In this document: piece by piece, positions 19,401 to 23,011 of the stretch
How positions within the stretch are numbered: the stretch's first letter is position 1
How the letters are laid out: every line of letters begins with the position of its first letter
Assembly (NCBI GenBank): GCA_003153415.1
Contig: PLYQ01000295.1
Location: 1 to 33,376, forward strand
Direction of reading: 5' to 3'
DNA length: 33,376 nucleotides
Source: Rhodospirillales bacterium
GTDB taxonomy: Bacteria > Pseudomonadota > Alphaproteobacteria > Reyranellales > Reyranellaceae
The notes under the pieces: generated by a model
What the model was told of the DNA's origin: nothing
The model's input: the letters and a program-made list of their open reading frames with translations, nothing else
The model's database searches: none
Made by a program: the position numbers and the translations under genes

Positions 19401-19712
19401 GGCCCGGCCTCCGGGGATATCTACCGGGCGCTGGACGAGCAGACCTTCCGGCTCAACGAGGCCATGCCCGGCGTCCGCGAGCAGATCCGCCAGGGCGACG
19501 TCCAGGGCGCGCGCCAGCGCCTCTCGACGCTGGGCGTCATCGGCAAGCGTGCAACCTACATCATCAGCGCGGCCCAGCACCCGGGCGTGCGCATCACCGG
19601 GCGCGAGCTGCTGAAGTTCAAGAGCGCCGCTGCTGCGGTGGACCCTGGCGACCAGGGGCAGTTCCAACAGGACGAGCAAGACCAACGCGCGCGCCAGGGG
19701 GTAACGCCATGA
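7422..19712 (+). CDS. Giant polyvalent protein: wall hydrolase, helicase, DNA methyltransferase, zincin and virion domains
   Basis: An uninterrupted ORF of 4096 residues in the place of the last P22-type ejection gene. Domains read in order: residues about 30-120, an M15-like peptidase pattern (H65, D77, H114-L-H116); about 160-280, a SleB/transglycosylase-like wall hydrolase (candidate E173, 'EFVNRSAQSG'); about 350-620, hydrophobic Gly/Ala segments; about 1400-1465, a DarB-associated helical domain; about 1600-2170, an SF2/SNF2-type helicase (Walker A K1645 in GTGTGKT, DEAH 1728-1731, SATP 1822-1825, and QQEGRTYRIGQ from 2125); about 2235-2420, an N6-adenine methyltransferase (EPSAG from 2266, NPPF 2326-2329); about 2580-2900, polyvalent-protein-associated domains (EELEWTG, VEEVQSDWH); a zincin (HESVH 3096-3100); and a helical C-terminus of virion type. 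Known polyvalent proteins and P1 DarB are injected and protect incoming DNA, and I infer the same here. Residues about 925-975 and 1461-1585 look out of frame (see embedded genes). Confidence 0.85.
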   Translation: MQDPWGSVGDTTAGYMDDASFKSSMDGIYGPGNWRQSGGWRSQARENQLRTQGAQTTAPGVTSAHSLGTLNAPGARDITVNGESPQIAAAQLQAHRFPAAQVYPEGAAGGQGGHLHIGMDPSINPPGGPPAADPWASVGASTPQIQRPGATPAPAAPTREAGDPELYKVILQEAGPNATPRHIAALASEFVNRSAQSGQSYIGVVTARDQYGPGYSSDTAEGKGWERVQSLPDNDPRLQRIAAVADPYLTRQVQPLPYTGHWSPGAAAATDESRPGWADDTGTPIGGNLFYSHPYGPGGQPAADPWASVGAATPTVQRPAPQEDQWASVGGQAALAAQPKPSPKRDLMGEGSRLLGGFVGSAETAGAQMLRGFGGIGDIVAQDMAAQAAGQGTITDPLTGVAEPVPEAIRPGMASIATQRTPVASPQVERLAAPMSEQGSSMTPTDMNFGEKLVAGAGGFVPLIGASLIDPLAGVAAFGAQGYEQSHAEALKAGKPEETAQSAGLANAGISMGAGALPLGPVLSPIVGRVGGGVIARVAARTAAAAAENAAQMGAMTAGSNVVAQKYYDPTRGTWQDVPEAAASGALAGGLIHGGHEAFAGVKGAFAGAPAATAEAQAQPLPATDAVQAYTDLTARQTAPGGPYGPPAEEAGAGAPAPPGGPPAPPDTSAAAIPQAPPPDYEAARAAEGAPLERMPAAINDVAAARTAPPQGPNLFQAIKSLGGIRNRDAAGTLDSDLMEALGEKRGPPGMINNKTGLSPDDMRLALQEQGWFGPGREDLGTTPNDLHDLIDRHVRNGPLTLQSLQDPASFEEHASRQNELDQAGVGSTDTDAVAASKLAAFRQEQDQASGPSMEALRDRAANLGLPHTEAMAYDELLGDVVEREAIQHENTDGFADDHDEREIDTVLTPDEHEWLSAAERGPRGEPGPTEGPKGPGRGPAPERATAQGHQELGQGAGGGGGEAGAFPEGSKLAHVDPEAIANAWAKGWAPFADRYHEVEQAAENGGRLTVPSPEFTREVSGQPFEEHLRAGASFDNGDGKGDPWASVGSPEAADRPVPNKTPREATEASEKARAAADQPPAPEGKPLPPTTPAVRNRVVREELAGKKKKADEYDALGMTDAERARAFNRQTEADRETKRGWDFKTKFPPETAREGQPSVYRHGPTEEDQRGLHQETARLLIQDRNARDAADNALGANVDPKDGKPLTAERRKALQAEAHELDQHIQDTLDSYQDRFGKLAREAFEAHVWREAAVETQARPEPTSEKMDLGGEKVDQLLIPGGEQSARQAAQARGETLRPRVAQEGPGDLFAPPEPPQPGLFDQPEPKGGNAALEPEAREAKAVKEGPKPGEGYGDKNKVFTRESRDEALKKLREIARRSNAGVDPELVHSGIMLAGYHVEAGARVFADYARAMLQDLGEWSAPYLKMWYNALRDYPGFGADGMTPTHEITDQSLEEAWRDVRDSGVGLEPGSEGTTAADRHGEAAVPNGPGGPERGAPAEGSGPEGAGGGPAGGVGLPDRGAAPVGEERAGELFAGSPGAVGRAAERGEPGGSNDVGNEGIQPERIPATEFADAADDAAHLEPVAPSAHPDAASVDAPPVPHELDEALPTLFPEQRADVAFAEERFAKDDGHGVLFTNGTGTGKTFSGGGIVKRFHDAGKGDVLVIAPSQGILDHWRATMENLKVPFDVLEDTAGAGEPGRPTGTTYANLANNRTLADRKWDLVVADEAHNLSSNATGDETTGLQNFRAITHHPDRLQAKARMQLRDVVDRVDAMRAALGKNPPEALARQWEDAQRALDAEVKQRAEMTAAEPRPKAVFLSATPFAYDKSIDYAEKYLFNYGPETDRMRYNGGSPRDQFMMRNFGYRMRFNKLTRPDNAVESDVMERQFHEWMRRAGALSGRVLTVDKDYDRKFVLTPDAEGSQIDKALDFLHSADDGKFLPLADAVRKRFDYLARARLLEAMKAKAAIPIIERHLALGRKVVVFHNYNVGGGFAPFEYGSEMESSARYDQKTLKQVPIRQLHDEFVARNPYAKDIDQHVAGLESPLEQLQAHFPDAMAYNGTVPRGQRAKAIEQFNQDGGRKNLIIVQSEAGQAGISLHDTTGQHQRVTLNLGMPGRPTAAIQQEGRTYRIGQASDAIFRYMNTGTNWERSAFAQTIAQRAGTAENLALGDQARTMRESFINAFLESAPNPPARGEGKGGKAADRQLAKALSAFQKAKSFYFAEGKKTGGRASREGVDYFPTPEPLGLKMVEWADARPGEHMLEPSAGHGAIARFFPETTSRTLVEPSPNLASRAELSSPGARVLVSKFEDLHAVNKYHAIVMNPPFGTAGATAIAHLEKAALHLADGGRIVALIPHGATDAKFERLMESDAFKHIYKAADINLPASTFERAGTKISAHVVVLERVNDAGAPKPQEVQRDFSNAENITQLFDRLEDTSIPDRLAPISADLDPQPAQRIEVSRAAKPATSFETGQTVHSKTGEDLFVASPRVRVSSDDYKATLAIAKGHDGYYSSWRGPGAIPGFQFKTEADRQAFLDETNAQRRAEISGDGASFDRAVPLYSAVQRTVERSQQKVATPEQWRSTLENAPGVKREELEWTGVNDWLDMMKGQKVTKAAVQAFLSEHGVRVEEKVLGAELRDQARYHHASDEDLEELATGQAQDRYHQAVSQAHDELGDEPEYMAWTLPGASDYRELLFTLPDEATPPATHWSTPGVMAHVRFDSRTAPDGKKVLFVEEVQSDWHKLGREQGYAKPGTQEQLDAAAKAHDRAVDALKATTDRILPMADDVWRHEAGARDPSNAPWRAGWHPNIEDNPTRMNSKVEAVRNWIVRSVDRPPAPLDRLLVQHRGESLRVNEALQAYRIAEGSAGIPDAPFKSSWPALTMRRMIVWAADHGFDRVAWTTGDQQNDRYPGRPEEAQAGMRAFYDRNLVNITNDIIKRYGEKVSDGHVDTHAETGRAFAEGQRATPEGLKDAVRAGQVAESHGFDVTDRMREAATQGLPLFNRPAEPPAAPAGRRPLAEGVLPTDTPEVARMIKQVHDIIGRIAPKVEVKAYASLTEKATGAPISGMFVRDGDKNLIAWALDSADHPSLARHESVHYLRQLKFFKPAEWSALESTASSENWMQRYNIERLYPDLGPEKQMEEAIAERYGDWGRGVGDVHDLPTFVRALFQRIQRALGAIADATRQALGKGVTAEDVFRRIESGEVGARTPGEPGAAGDSVSFARAPKEEGDTRSFVNRILGEGLDTVGHKVDRAAARFLPDPLIELTEHVRMGLNPMAAGSARAQATAKDFANTMRENTWAWNRVDTQLEKTFTRDEREAMWRAADEESVLLQLGAEVKDGQGLSRLTPPQRAVVKELQARANDAFQRAQQLGMTKAEGLPSYVPRMVVEMTAEGGARRVGARARATTPEGAGRNLTTTTGNLRQRKYLTTEETEGAAREAFGENAAVITDIRTLAHATGALEQAIAGRRLINTIKEMGKSGGEELVQEGGRTNEGAFTLDHPAMKVWGPKFVVEHETGKLSTIRDPSTGGVVMEAKPLYVSKEFEGPLRAVLTKPTGMLEKGLMSLKGKIMSVIMYSPLMHNAVIWGKALSANPVSVLTFDVYREGYRAKNDVDTMREALRAGVDPIGRRYFNQDITALVEQPQISAGRSWTAQLLGSPVGWVNREAGTAVKETIDKLGDLWHNTFLWDRVADLQMGLYTRLRDSFTSHGLDPQSAQRVAAHFANRYAGALPIEAMSKMARTTANLALFSRSFTMTNIGAWKDAVAGLPTDVQAQIERDAGLKGLQRAQGTARGKAMSLIVLDVALAHLGLLLASSAVYGVHQLLSSPQPFHPEWDNEPGKQDRFLIGYGADGTGIYGRLPTGKVAEDLVTWVTDPLGTEQRKLSPFAKFAMELQSNDKGFGRKLYDPYDQTAAGDLRNISRVVLGADISNVRSPDDFSGGLLGSVAPVGVVQGVAHLGSKNRQEGSTALLQTMLPLFGITVSKGSPGGPASGDIYRALDEQTFRLNEAMPGVREQIRQGDVQGARQRLSTLGVIGKRATYIISAAQHPGVRITGRELLKFKSAAAAVDPGDQGQFQQDEQDQRARQGVTP
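10195..10341 (+). CDS. Candidate embedded small gene, +1 frame inside the giant ORF
   Basis: A possible 48-residue basic helical protein in the frame +1 to the polyvalent ORF, starting at GTG 10195 with AAAGAGG about 8 bases upstream and ending at TAG 10339-10341. It reads as a clean amphipathic helix pair (SLGRLKALKALAAAPHL, then ERRRKVIKNLVRAQ). Nearly all of its third codon positions are G or C, which is the habit of real genes in this window. In the same stretch the polyvalent frame has mostly A or T at third positions and gives a Gly/Pro/Glu-rich string that looks like an out-of-frame reading. The start is uncertain because no ATG is available. Function unknown. Confidence 0.4.
   Translation: MSLGRLKALKALAAAPHLSERRRKVIKNLVRAQAAVVAKRELFLKALN
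11803..12168 (+). CDS. Embedded gene, +1 frame inside the giant ORF
   Basis: A 121-residue ORF starting at ATG 11803, with a strong GAGGAGG Shine-Dalgarno at 11787-11793 (9-base spacing). It lies wholly inside the polyvalent ORF in the +1 frame. The product looks like a normal folded protein: MAKQLFPMDQVDLNEALQ, then a Lys/Glu helix, 'DPLVASAYLTVAPLLWEK' and a Ser/Gln-rich end. Third codon positions are almost all G or C in this frame, while the polyvalent frame shows many A or T there and yields a Gly/Pro/Glu/Arg string without structure. I therefore think this frame is the older coding frame. No family recognised. The helicase part of the giant ORF resumes about 50 bases after its stop, with no good start codon of its own. 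Confidence 0.65.
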   Translation: MYGIAASVWNRVAREQPLQTDMAKQLFPMDQVDLNEALQQKEADLKARGVDPLVASAYLTVAPLLWEKSALASFSRDHQGLSDALPNVVSPGEATMLATKEYSLSVSQQQSLQTLLMTPPT

Positions 19713-19921
19713 AAGAAACCGAGCGCCCCCCTGGCATGAGCGACGCCGCGTGGGAACTCTGGCAAGTTATGCACCCCTGCCTCGAGGCAAACCAGCTTGA
19801 GACCACTCGCATTGTCCGTCGCTGGTCGGCTTTCGGTATGGCGTCAATGGCCGTGGCTGCCGACGCGCTGCTGAGCGCCTATGCCGCGAAAGCCGCAGCC
19901 GCCAAGCGCGCCTGTCGATGA
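19709..19921 (+). CDS. Small hypothetical protein
   Basis: A 70-residue protein whose ATG overlaps the stop of the giant ORF (ATGA at 19709-19712), which points to coupled translation. The first half carries a Trp-rich helix (DAAWELWQVMHPCLEAN). The second half is an Ala/Met-rich helix (FGMASMAVAADALLSAYAA) that is hydrophobic enough to touch a membrane, and it ends in a basic tail (KAAAAKRACR). No family recognised. By position it could belong to the virion block or to the lysis block that follows. Confidence 0.5.
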   Translation: MKETERPPGMSDAAWELWQVMHPCLEANQLETTRIVRRWSAFGMASMAVAADALLSAYAAKAAAAKRACR

Positions 19922-19926
19922 CCGCT

Positions 19927-20010
19927 ATGTGCGAGGATGATTCGCCGGCTATTCAGGGCGTGCCGCGCATCCTACTCGGCGCGCCGGCGTTAACAGGACC
20001 AGGGCGATGA
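19927..20010 (+). CDS. Possible 27-residue coupled ORF
   Basis: A short ORF from ATG 19927 to TGA 20010 fills the gap between the preceding small gene and the membrane protein gene, and its stop overlaps the next start in an ATGA arrangement like that of many genes here. The sequence begins MCEDDSPAIQGVPRILLG. I see no clear Shine-Dalgarno. It may be a leader or simply chance. Confidence 0.2.
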   Translation: MCEDDSPAIQGVPRILLGAPALTGPGR

Positions 20011-20363
20011 AAATGGAACCCGTGCCTGAAAACCCGACAATCGAGGATGCCTGCGAACGGCTGACCCAGCTTCACGGGTGCCTGGAGGACCTCAAGACGG
20101 GCGCGCTCGAGGAGATCAGAGGAGACGTTGCCCTGATCAAACGCGCGATGAATGTCGAGGACCCCATCGCCATCACCGCCGACCCCAAGGGGACGCCGAA
20201 GCCCGTGCAGGGCCTGCTGACCCAGGCCGCGGCGTTCCGCAAGAGCGTCCAAGCCTCGGCGACCAGCATCGTCGGCCTGTTCCTGATCTACAAGTTCATG
20301 GTGTTCATGTTCCCGTCGATGTGGGGCGTGCTCAAGGCCCTCAACGCCTTCGCCATACACTGA
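20007..20363 (+). CDS. Single-span membrane protein, holin candidate
   Basis: A 118-residue protein with a charged N-terminal half (residues 1-75, Glu/Asp/Lys-rich helices including 'LTQLHGCLEDLKTG') and one clear membrane segment near residues 88-110 (SIVGLFLIYKFMVFMFPS). It starts at ATG 20007 after AGGGCG; a second in-frame ATG lies two codons later. The gene directly precedes the DUF1906-type hydrolase gene, so a role in lysis such as a holin or pinholin is possible. The long soluble N-terminus is unusual for a holin, and a membrane-bound superinfection-exclusion or virion-assembly protein cannot be excluded. Confidence 0.5.
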   Translation: MKMEPVPENPTIEDACERLTQLHGCLEDLKTGALEEIRGDVALIKRAMNVEDPIAITADPKGTPKPVQGLLTQAAAFRKSVQASATSIVGLFLIYKFMVFMFPSMWGVLKALNAFAIH

Positions 20364-20402
20364 CGGTTGCGGCCACGCTGGAAATCGGCGTAATGCTGCG
20401 CC

Positions 20403-21605
20403 ATGGGCATGGAATATCGCGGCTTCGATCTCGATATCTTCCCCGGCGTCGCGGCCCTCGAGGACGCGTTCGCGCAGGGGTTTTCCTGGTGCGCATCCTA
20501 CCTGCCGGCGCCGAGCCACAGCAACGCGGGCTGGCCGAGCTATCCCATCCTCGCTGCGACCAAGCTCAAGATCGCGCCCGTGTGGGTCGGCGCGCAGATC
20601 GAGGGGCCCGGTAGCCATGCCGTCGGTGCGGCCCAAGGGAAGATCGAGGGGCAAAACTGCGTCTCCGAGTTGACCACGCGCCAGTATCCGCCCGGCAGCG
20701 GCGTCGTCTTCGACACCGAGAACGGCGCTCCGCTATCGCCCCTGCAGCAGGCGCACCTGACGGCCTGGCGCGATGCTGTGCGCGCCGGCGGCTTCCGTCC
20801 CATGGTCTACGGCAGCTATGAGAATTTCGTCGCCCTGGCCCTGATCTTCGCCGCCGAGGACGTGTGGGAGTTCGAGCTCCTGCCGTCGGCACCCAATAAT
20901 TTCAGCGGCGTGGCGATCCAATGGGAGCAGTCGACGCCGCTGCGCTTGGCCGGCTACGACTACAACGTCGACCTCAGCGCCTCGACGGTGGCCGATCCGG
21001 CGGCCGGCGCCGCGCCTGTGATAGCGGAGACTGCAATGACCATGGGCATAAACCAGGACGTCGGCGCGGCGACAGCCGAACAACCGAACAGCCCTGCGCT
21101 CGCAGCCCCGATCCCCGTCGTAGTGACAGCCCCCGCGCCTGTCCCGGTGACCACCAAGGTCACCCAGGCCGGGCCGCCCATCGCTGCCGGCCTCATGGCC
21201 GCTGCGACCGCCGCGGTCGGCGCCGTGCATGTGGCGGCCTACCACGTCGACCTCAGCGGACTGGTCGACGCCGCCGCGCCCTTCCTGATCGCCGGCGTGA
21301 TCCTGCCGCTCATCGTTTGGGGCTTCGGCCGGGGCCTGCAACTGATGCACCTCTCGGCGCAGTCGACTGCGGCTCAGTTCGTACTGACGGCCGTCGAAAA
21401 TGCCGTCAGAAGTGAGGCGCAGCAGGGCCTGACCTATGTCGATAACCACGCGGTGGTGACCCTGAGCAATCAGGCCGCCGCCAATGTGTTGAACTACGTC
21501 AACACCGCCGTACCGAAGAGGCTCGCGGCCTCCGGGATTTCGCCCGATCAGCTCGGCGGCCTGATCGCGAACAGGCTCAACCAGGTCCAGACCCCACAAA
21601 GTTGA
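20403..21605 (+). CDS. DUF1906-type glycoside-hydrolase-like endolysin with holin-like membrane tail
   Basis: A 400-residue protein. Residues about 4-190 match the DUF1906 (Rv2525c-like) TIM-barrel family: 'YRGFDLDIFPG' at the start with D8 and D10, the strand 'KIAPVWVGAQIEG', and 'VVFDTENG' with D104 and E106 as likely active-site acids. Residues about 200-258 are an Ala/Pro/Val linker. Two membrane segments follow (about 260-282 and 290-312), and then a C-terminal helix pair ('FVLTAVENAVRSEAQQG', 'PKRLAASGISPDQLGG') typical of small alphaproteobacterial phage holin-like proteins. I infer a peptidoglycan-cleaving lysin tied to the membrane. It lies after a membrane protein gene and ends at a hairpin terminator. 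The joining of both parts in one chain is unusual. Confidence 0.65.
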   Translation: MGMEYRGFDLDIFPGVAALEDAFAQGFSWCASYLPAPSHSNAGWPSYPILAATKLKIAPVWVGAQIEGPGSHAVGAAQGKIEGQNCVSELTTRQYPPGSGVVFDTENGAPLSPLQQAHLTAWRDAVRAGGFRPMVYGSYENFVALALIFAAEDVWEFELLPSAPNNFSGVAIQWEQSTPLRLAGYDYNVDLSASTVADPAAGAAPVIAETAMTMGINQDVGAATAEQPNSPALAAPIPVVVTAPAPVPVTTKVTQAGPPIAAGLMAAATAAVGAVHVAAYHVDLSGLVDAAAPFLIAGVILPLIVWGFGRGLQLMHLSAQSTAAQFVLTAVENAVRSEAQQGLTYVDNHAVVTLSNQAAANVLNYVNTAVPKRLAASGISPDQLGGLIANRLNQVQTPQS

Positions 21606-21623
21606 GGGGGCCGAAGCCCCCTC
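21604..21623. terminator. Hairpin between convergent genes (UUCG loop on the minus strand)
   Basis: A perfect 8-bp stem (21604-21611 with 21616-21623) and a 4-base loop. It begins within the stop codon of the lysin gene. Read from the minus strand the loop is C(UUCG)G, the very stable tetraloop, and it directly ends the pentamer array that trails the minus-strand gene. There is no long T run on either side, so it may be an RNA 3' end protector rather than a classic terminator. Confidence 0.6.
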
Positions 21624-21755
21624 CCATGCCAGTCCAAGCCCTGCCGTAGCACACCAAACCCGACCCTAGCGCACCAAGCCGTGCCGCAGCACACCCCGCC
21701 TATCCATGCCCGACCCGACCTTGCCCTTGCTCGCCGAACCACGCCACCCCAAGGC
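21621..21755 (-). repeat. Downstream GGYNN pentanucleotide array, 27 units
   Basis: Read on the minus strand, the 135 bases that follow the stop codon of the RAMP-like gene split exactly into 27 pentamers. All 27 begin with G, 22 begin with GG and the other five with GC, and the third base is C or T in 22 of 27. The last two positions vary freely. The phase never slips from the base after TGA down to the terminal hairpin. Examples are GGCAT (twice), GGCGT, GGTCG (three times) and GGCTT (twice). It has no long exact repeats and no spacers, so it is not CRISPR or a simple satellite. What matters seems to be a G pair every 5 nt. Confidence 0.85.
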
Positions 21756-22382
21756 TCAGGCTTCGCGCACCTTCCAGTGCGCCACAGCGAACCGCCCATA
21801 GGTCGGCCGAAAGTCTCCGACGCCGATCAGACGTCCGGCGTCGTCCAGCACGCGCCGGAGCAGCACCGGCGGCACGTACTCGGGCAAATTGACCATGAGC
21901 TCGACCTCCGCGCGCCAGCCCTCTTTCATGGCCGGCCGTGTGCGCGTGATCCCGTTGCGCTGGACCATGACGCGGCGCCGATCGAGGAAGTCCGGCTCTG
22001 TCACGCCCATCGACGCCAGCGGCGTGAGGCTGATCACCGCAGCCTTGAACAGGTCCATCGCCGACTTGCGCGGCGACCTCGGGTCCTGCTGGAACTTGGC
22101 CGCGTGGATGACGGCCTGGCGCAGATACTCGCCCGGCAGCGCGATCTCTCCTGCGTCGTTGCGATAGAGGTACGACTCGATATCGTCGCTCTTCTTGGCC
22201 GCCGAGCCCTTTGCGGCCTTGGATTTGGTCTCAACAGCGTCGCAGTTCCACCTGTGGAAAAGAATGGGCGCCACCCCCTCTACGGCCACGGCGACCGTGT
22301 AGGGGAAGGACATTTCGAGCATGTCCTCACCGCCGTTTGTCGTTTGGTCGGCCTTCAGCGCGACCACGTTTGCCTTAGCCAT
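21756..22382 (-). CDS. RAMP/Cas7-like protein, standalone
   Basis: A 208-residue protein. Features that resemble the RAMP fold of Cas7/Csm3-type proteins: a first strand leading to 'VEGVAPILFHRW' (34-45), the turn and helix 'LPGEYLRQAVIHAAK' (82-96), which is like the 'iPGSsLkGalR' element, a basic stretch 'LDRRRVMVQRNG' (133-144), and a Gly-rich end 'GVGDFRPTYGRF' (187-198) like the RAMP glycine loop. The family tie is my inference; I recall similar uncharacterised phage proteins but no function. ATG 22382 is chosen because GGAGAGG (22387-22393) precedes it, while the longer frame to 22457 only translates the repeat leader. It is flanked by GGYNN arrays and faces an RHH gene across an inverted repeat. 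An RNA- or ssDNA-binding role is likely. Confidence 0.6.
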   Translation of the reverse strand: MAKANVVALKADQTTNGGEDMLEMSFPYTVAVAVEGVAPILFHRWNCDAVETKSKAAKGSAAKKSDDIESYLYRNDAGEIALPGEYLRQAVIHAAKFQQDPRSPRKSAMDLFKAAVISLTPLASMGVTEPDFLDRRRVMVQRNGITRTRPAMKEGWRAEVELMVNLPEYVPPVLLRRVLDDAGRLIGVGDFRPTYGRFAVAHWKVREA

Positions 22383-22383
22383 T

Positions 22384-22433
22384 TGGCCTCTCCTTGCCTT
22401 ACCACGCCATGCCCGTCCTAAGCAGGGCTTGGC
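22384..22433 (-). repeat. Upstream GGNNN pentanucleotide leader, 10 units
   Basis: On the minus strand, the 50 bases before the RAMP-like start codon (separated from it by one A) form ten in-phase pentamers. The first three begin with GC and the next seven with GG. GGCAT, GGCGT and GGCAA occur here and in the downstream array. The Shine-Dalgarno is embedded as GGAGA-GG. If the promoter candidate upstream is right, the transcript would start close to the first unit, so the array would be the 5' leader. Confidence 0.75.
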
Positions 22434-22447
22434 TTGAGGTGGAATTG

Positions 22448-22486
22448 CTGTCATCAATTACCCATGCCGTCAATAACTGATGACAG
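22448..22486. promoter_or_regulatory. Inverted-repeat operator and minus-strand promoter candidate
   Basis: Two 13-base arms (22448-22460 and 22474-22486) are inverted copies with one mismatch, separated by 13 bases; their centres are 26 bases apart. Inside lies a minus-strand -35-like TTGACG (22473-22468), and a weak -10 would fall near 22450-22445. The spacer also contains the ATG of the RHH gene. An RHH protein bound here would block its own start and the RAMP-like promoter. The inverted repeat is seen directly; its role is inferred. Confidence 0.55.
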
Positions 22487-22646
22487 AAAAGCACGCGGGC
22501 GCCCCAAGGTGGGCTCCGTGTCCGTCGGCGTGCGCTTTCCGCCCGACGAACTTGCGAACCTTGACCGCTGGGTAGATGCTCAGCAAAAGCCGAGTCGGCC
22601 CGAGGCCATCCGGCAGATTGTGCGCGAGCGCCTGGAAAGCGAATAG
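22464..22646 (+). CDS. Ribbon-helix-helix (CopG/Arc-type) regulator
   Basis: A 60-residue protein. After a basic arm (DDRKARGRPKVG) comes the DNA-binding strand 'VSVGVRFPPDEL', then two helices ('LANLDRWVDAQ' and 'RPEAIRQIVRERLES'), the standard RHH layout and size. ATG 22464 is used; an in-frame TTG at 22434 is less likely. There is no clear Shine-Dalgarno, and the start lies within the spacer of a 13-base inverted repeat, which suggests autorepression. It is divergent from the RAMP-like gene and 11 bases before the lipoprotein gene. It probably controls one or both directions. Confidence 0.7.
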   Translation: MPSITDDRKARGRPKVGSVSVGVRFPPDELANLDRWVDAQQKPSRPEAIRQIVRERLESE

Positions 22647-22657
22647 GAACCCACACC

Positions 22658-23011
22658 ATGAAGCGCCTTCTCGGTCTTGCCGCCATCCTGCTCGCCGCGG
22701 CCTGCGTTGCCGCCTGCAACGGCATCCCCGCGTCGTCGCTGATCCCGCCATCGGCCGACGTGGCGGTCCTGCAGGCCGATACGACCCTCGACGGGATCTA
22801 CAACGCCACGGCCCAACTCTACCTGGCCGCCGCGCCGTCGCTGTCGGTCTCGCTGCACGCCCAGGCCAAGGGCCTCCTGCAGAAAGCGCGCCCCATCGTC
22901 CAGGCGGCCGACCACGCCCAGGCGCTCGGTGATGCGACGACCTTCCAGGCGCAGTACGCTGAGGCGATGGCGCTGATCAACCAGGTGAAGGCACTCCTGC
23001 CGGCGTCATGA
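22658..23011 (+). CDS. Small lipoprotein
   Basis: A 117-residue protein with a lipoprotein signal: basic start (MKRLLG), hydrophobic core and a lipobox V17-A18-A19-C20 (C16 is a second candidate). The mature part is Ala/Gln-rich and helical ('SLSVSLHAQAKGLLQKARP', 'YAEAMALINQVKALLPAS'). The lipid would place it in the outer or inner membrane. A role as outer-membrane spanin subunit is possible because lysis genes lie nearby, but it lacks the Pro-rich character of Rz1-like proteins. It overlaps the HNH gene by four bases (ATGA). Confidence 0.6.
   Translation: MKRLLGLAAILLAAACVAACNGIPASSLIPPSADVAVLQADTTLDGIYNATAQLYLAAAPSLSVSLHAQAKGLLQKARPIVQAADHAQALGDATTFQAQYAEAMALINQVKALLPAS

Noticed and set aside
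16992-19685. Long minus-strand open frame (897 codons) opposite the giant ORF
   Set aside because: The product is Arg/His/Leu-rich with no domain pattern, and its bias is what the mirror of a GC-rich gene gives; no ribosome site was seen.
21621-21755. CRISPR or TIGR-like array
   Set aside because: No conserved long repeat and no spacer units; the only regular feature is the 5-nt period, so a guide array of known type is not supported.
22383-22457. Longer N-terminus for the RAMP-like protein
   Set aside because: The extra residues only translate the pentamer leader (Gly/Arg/Lys/Trp-rich) and would ignore the GGAGAGG site before ATG 22382.
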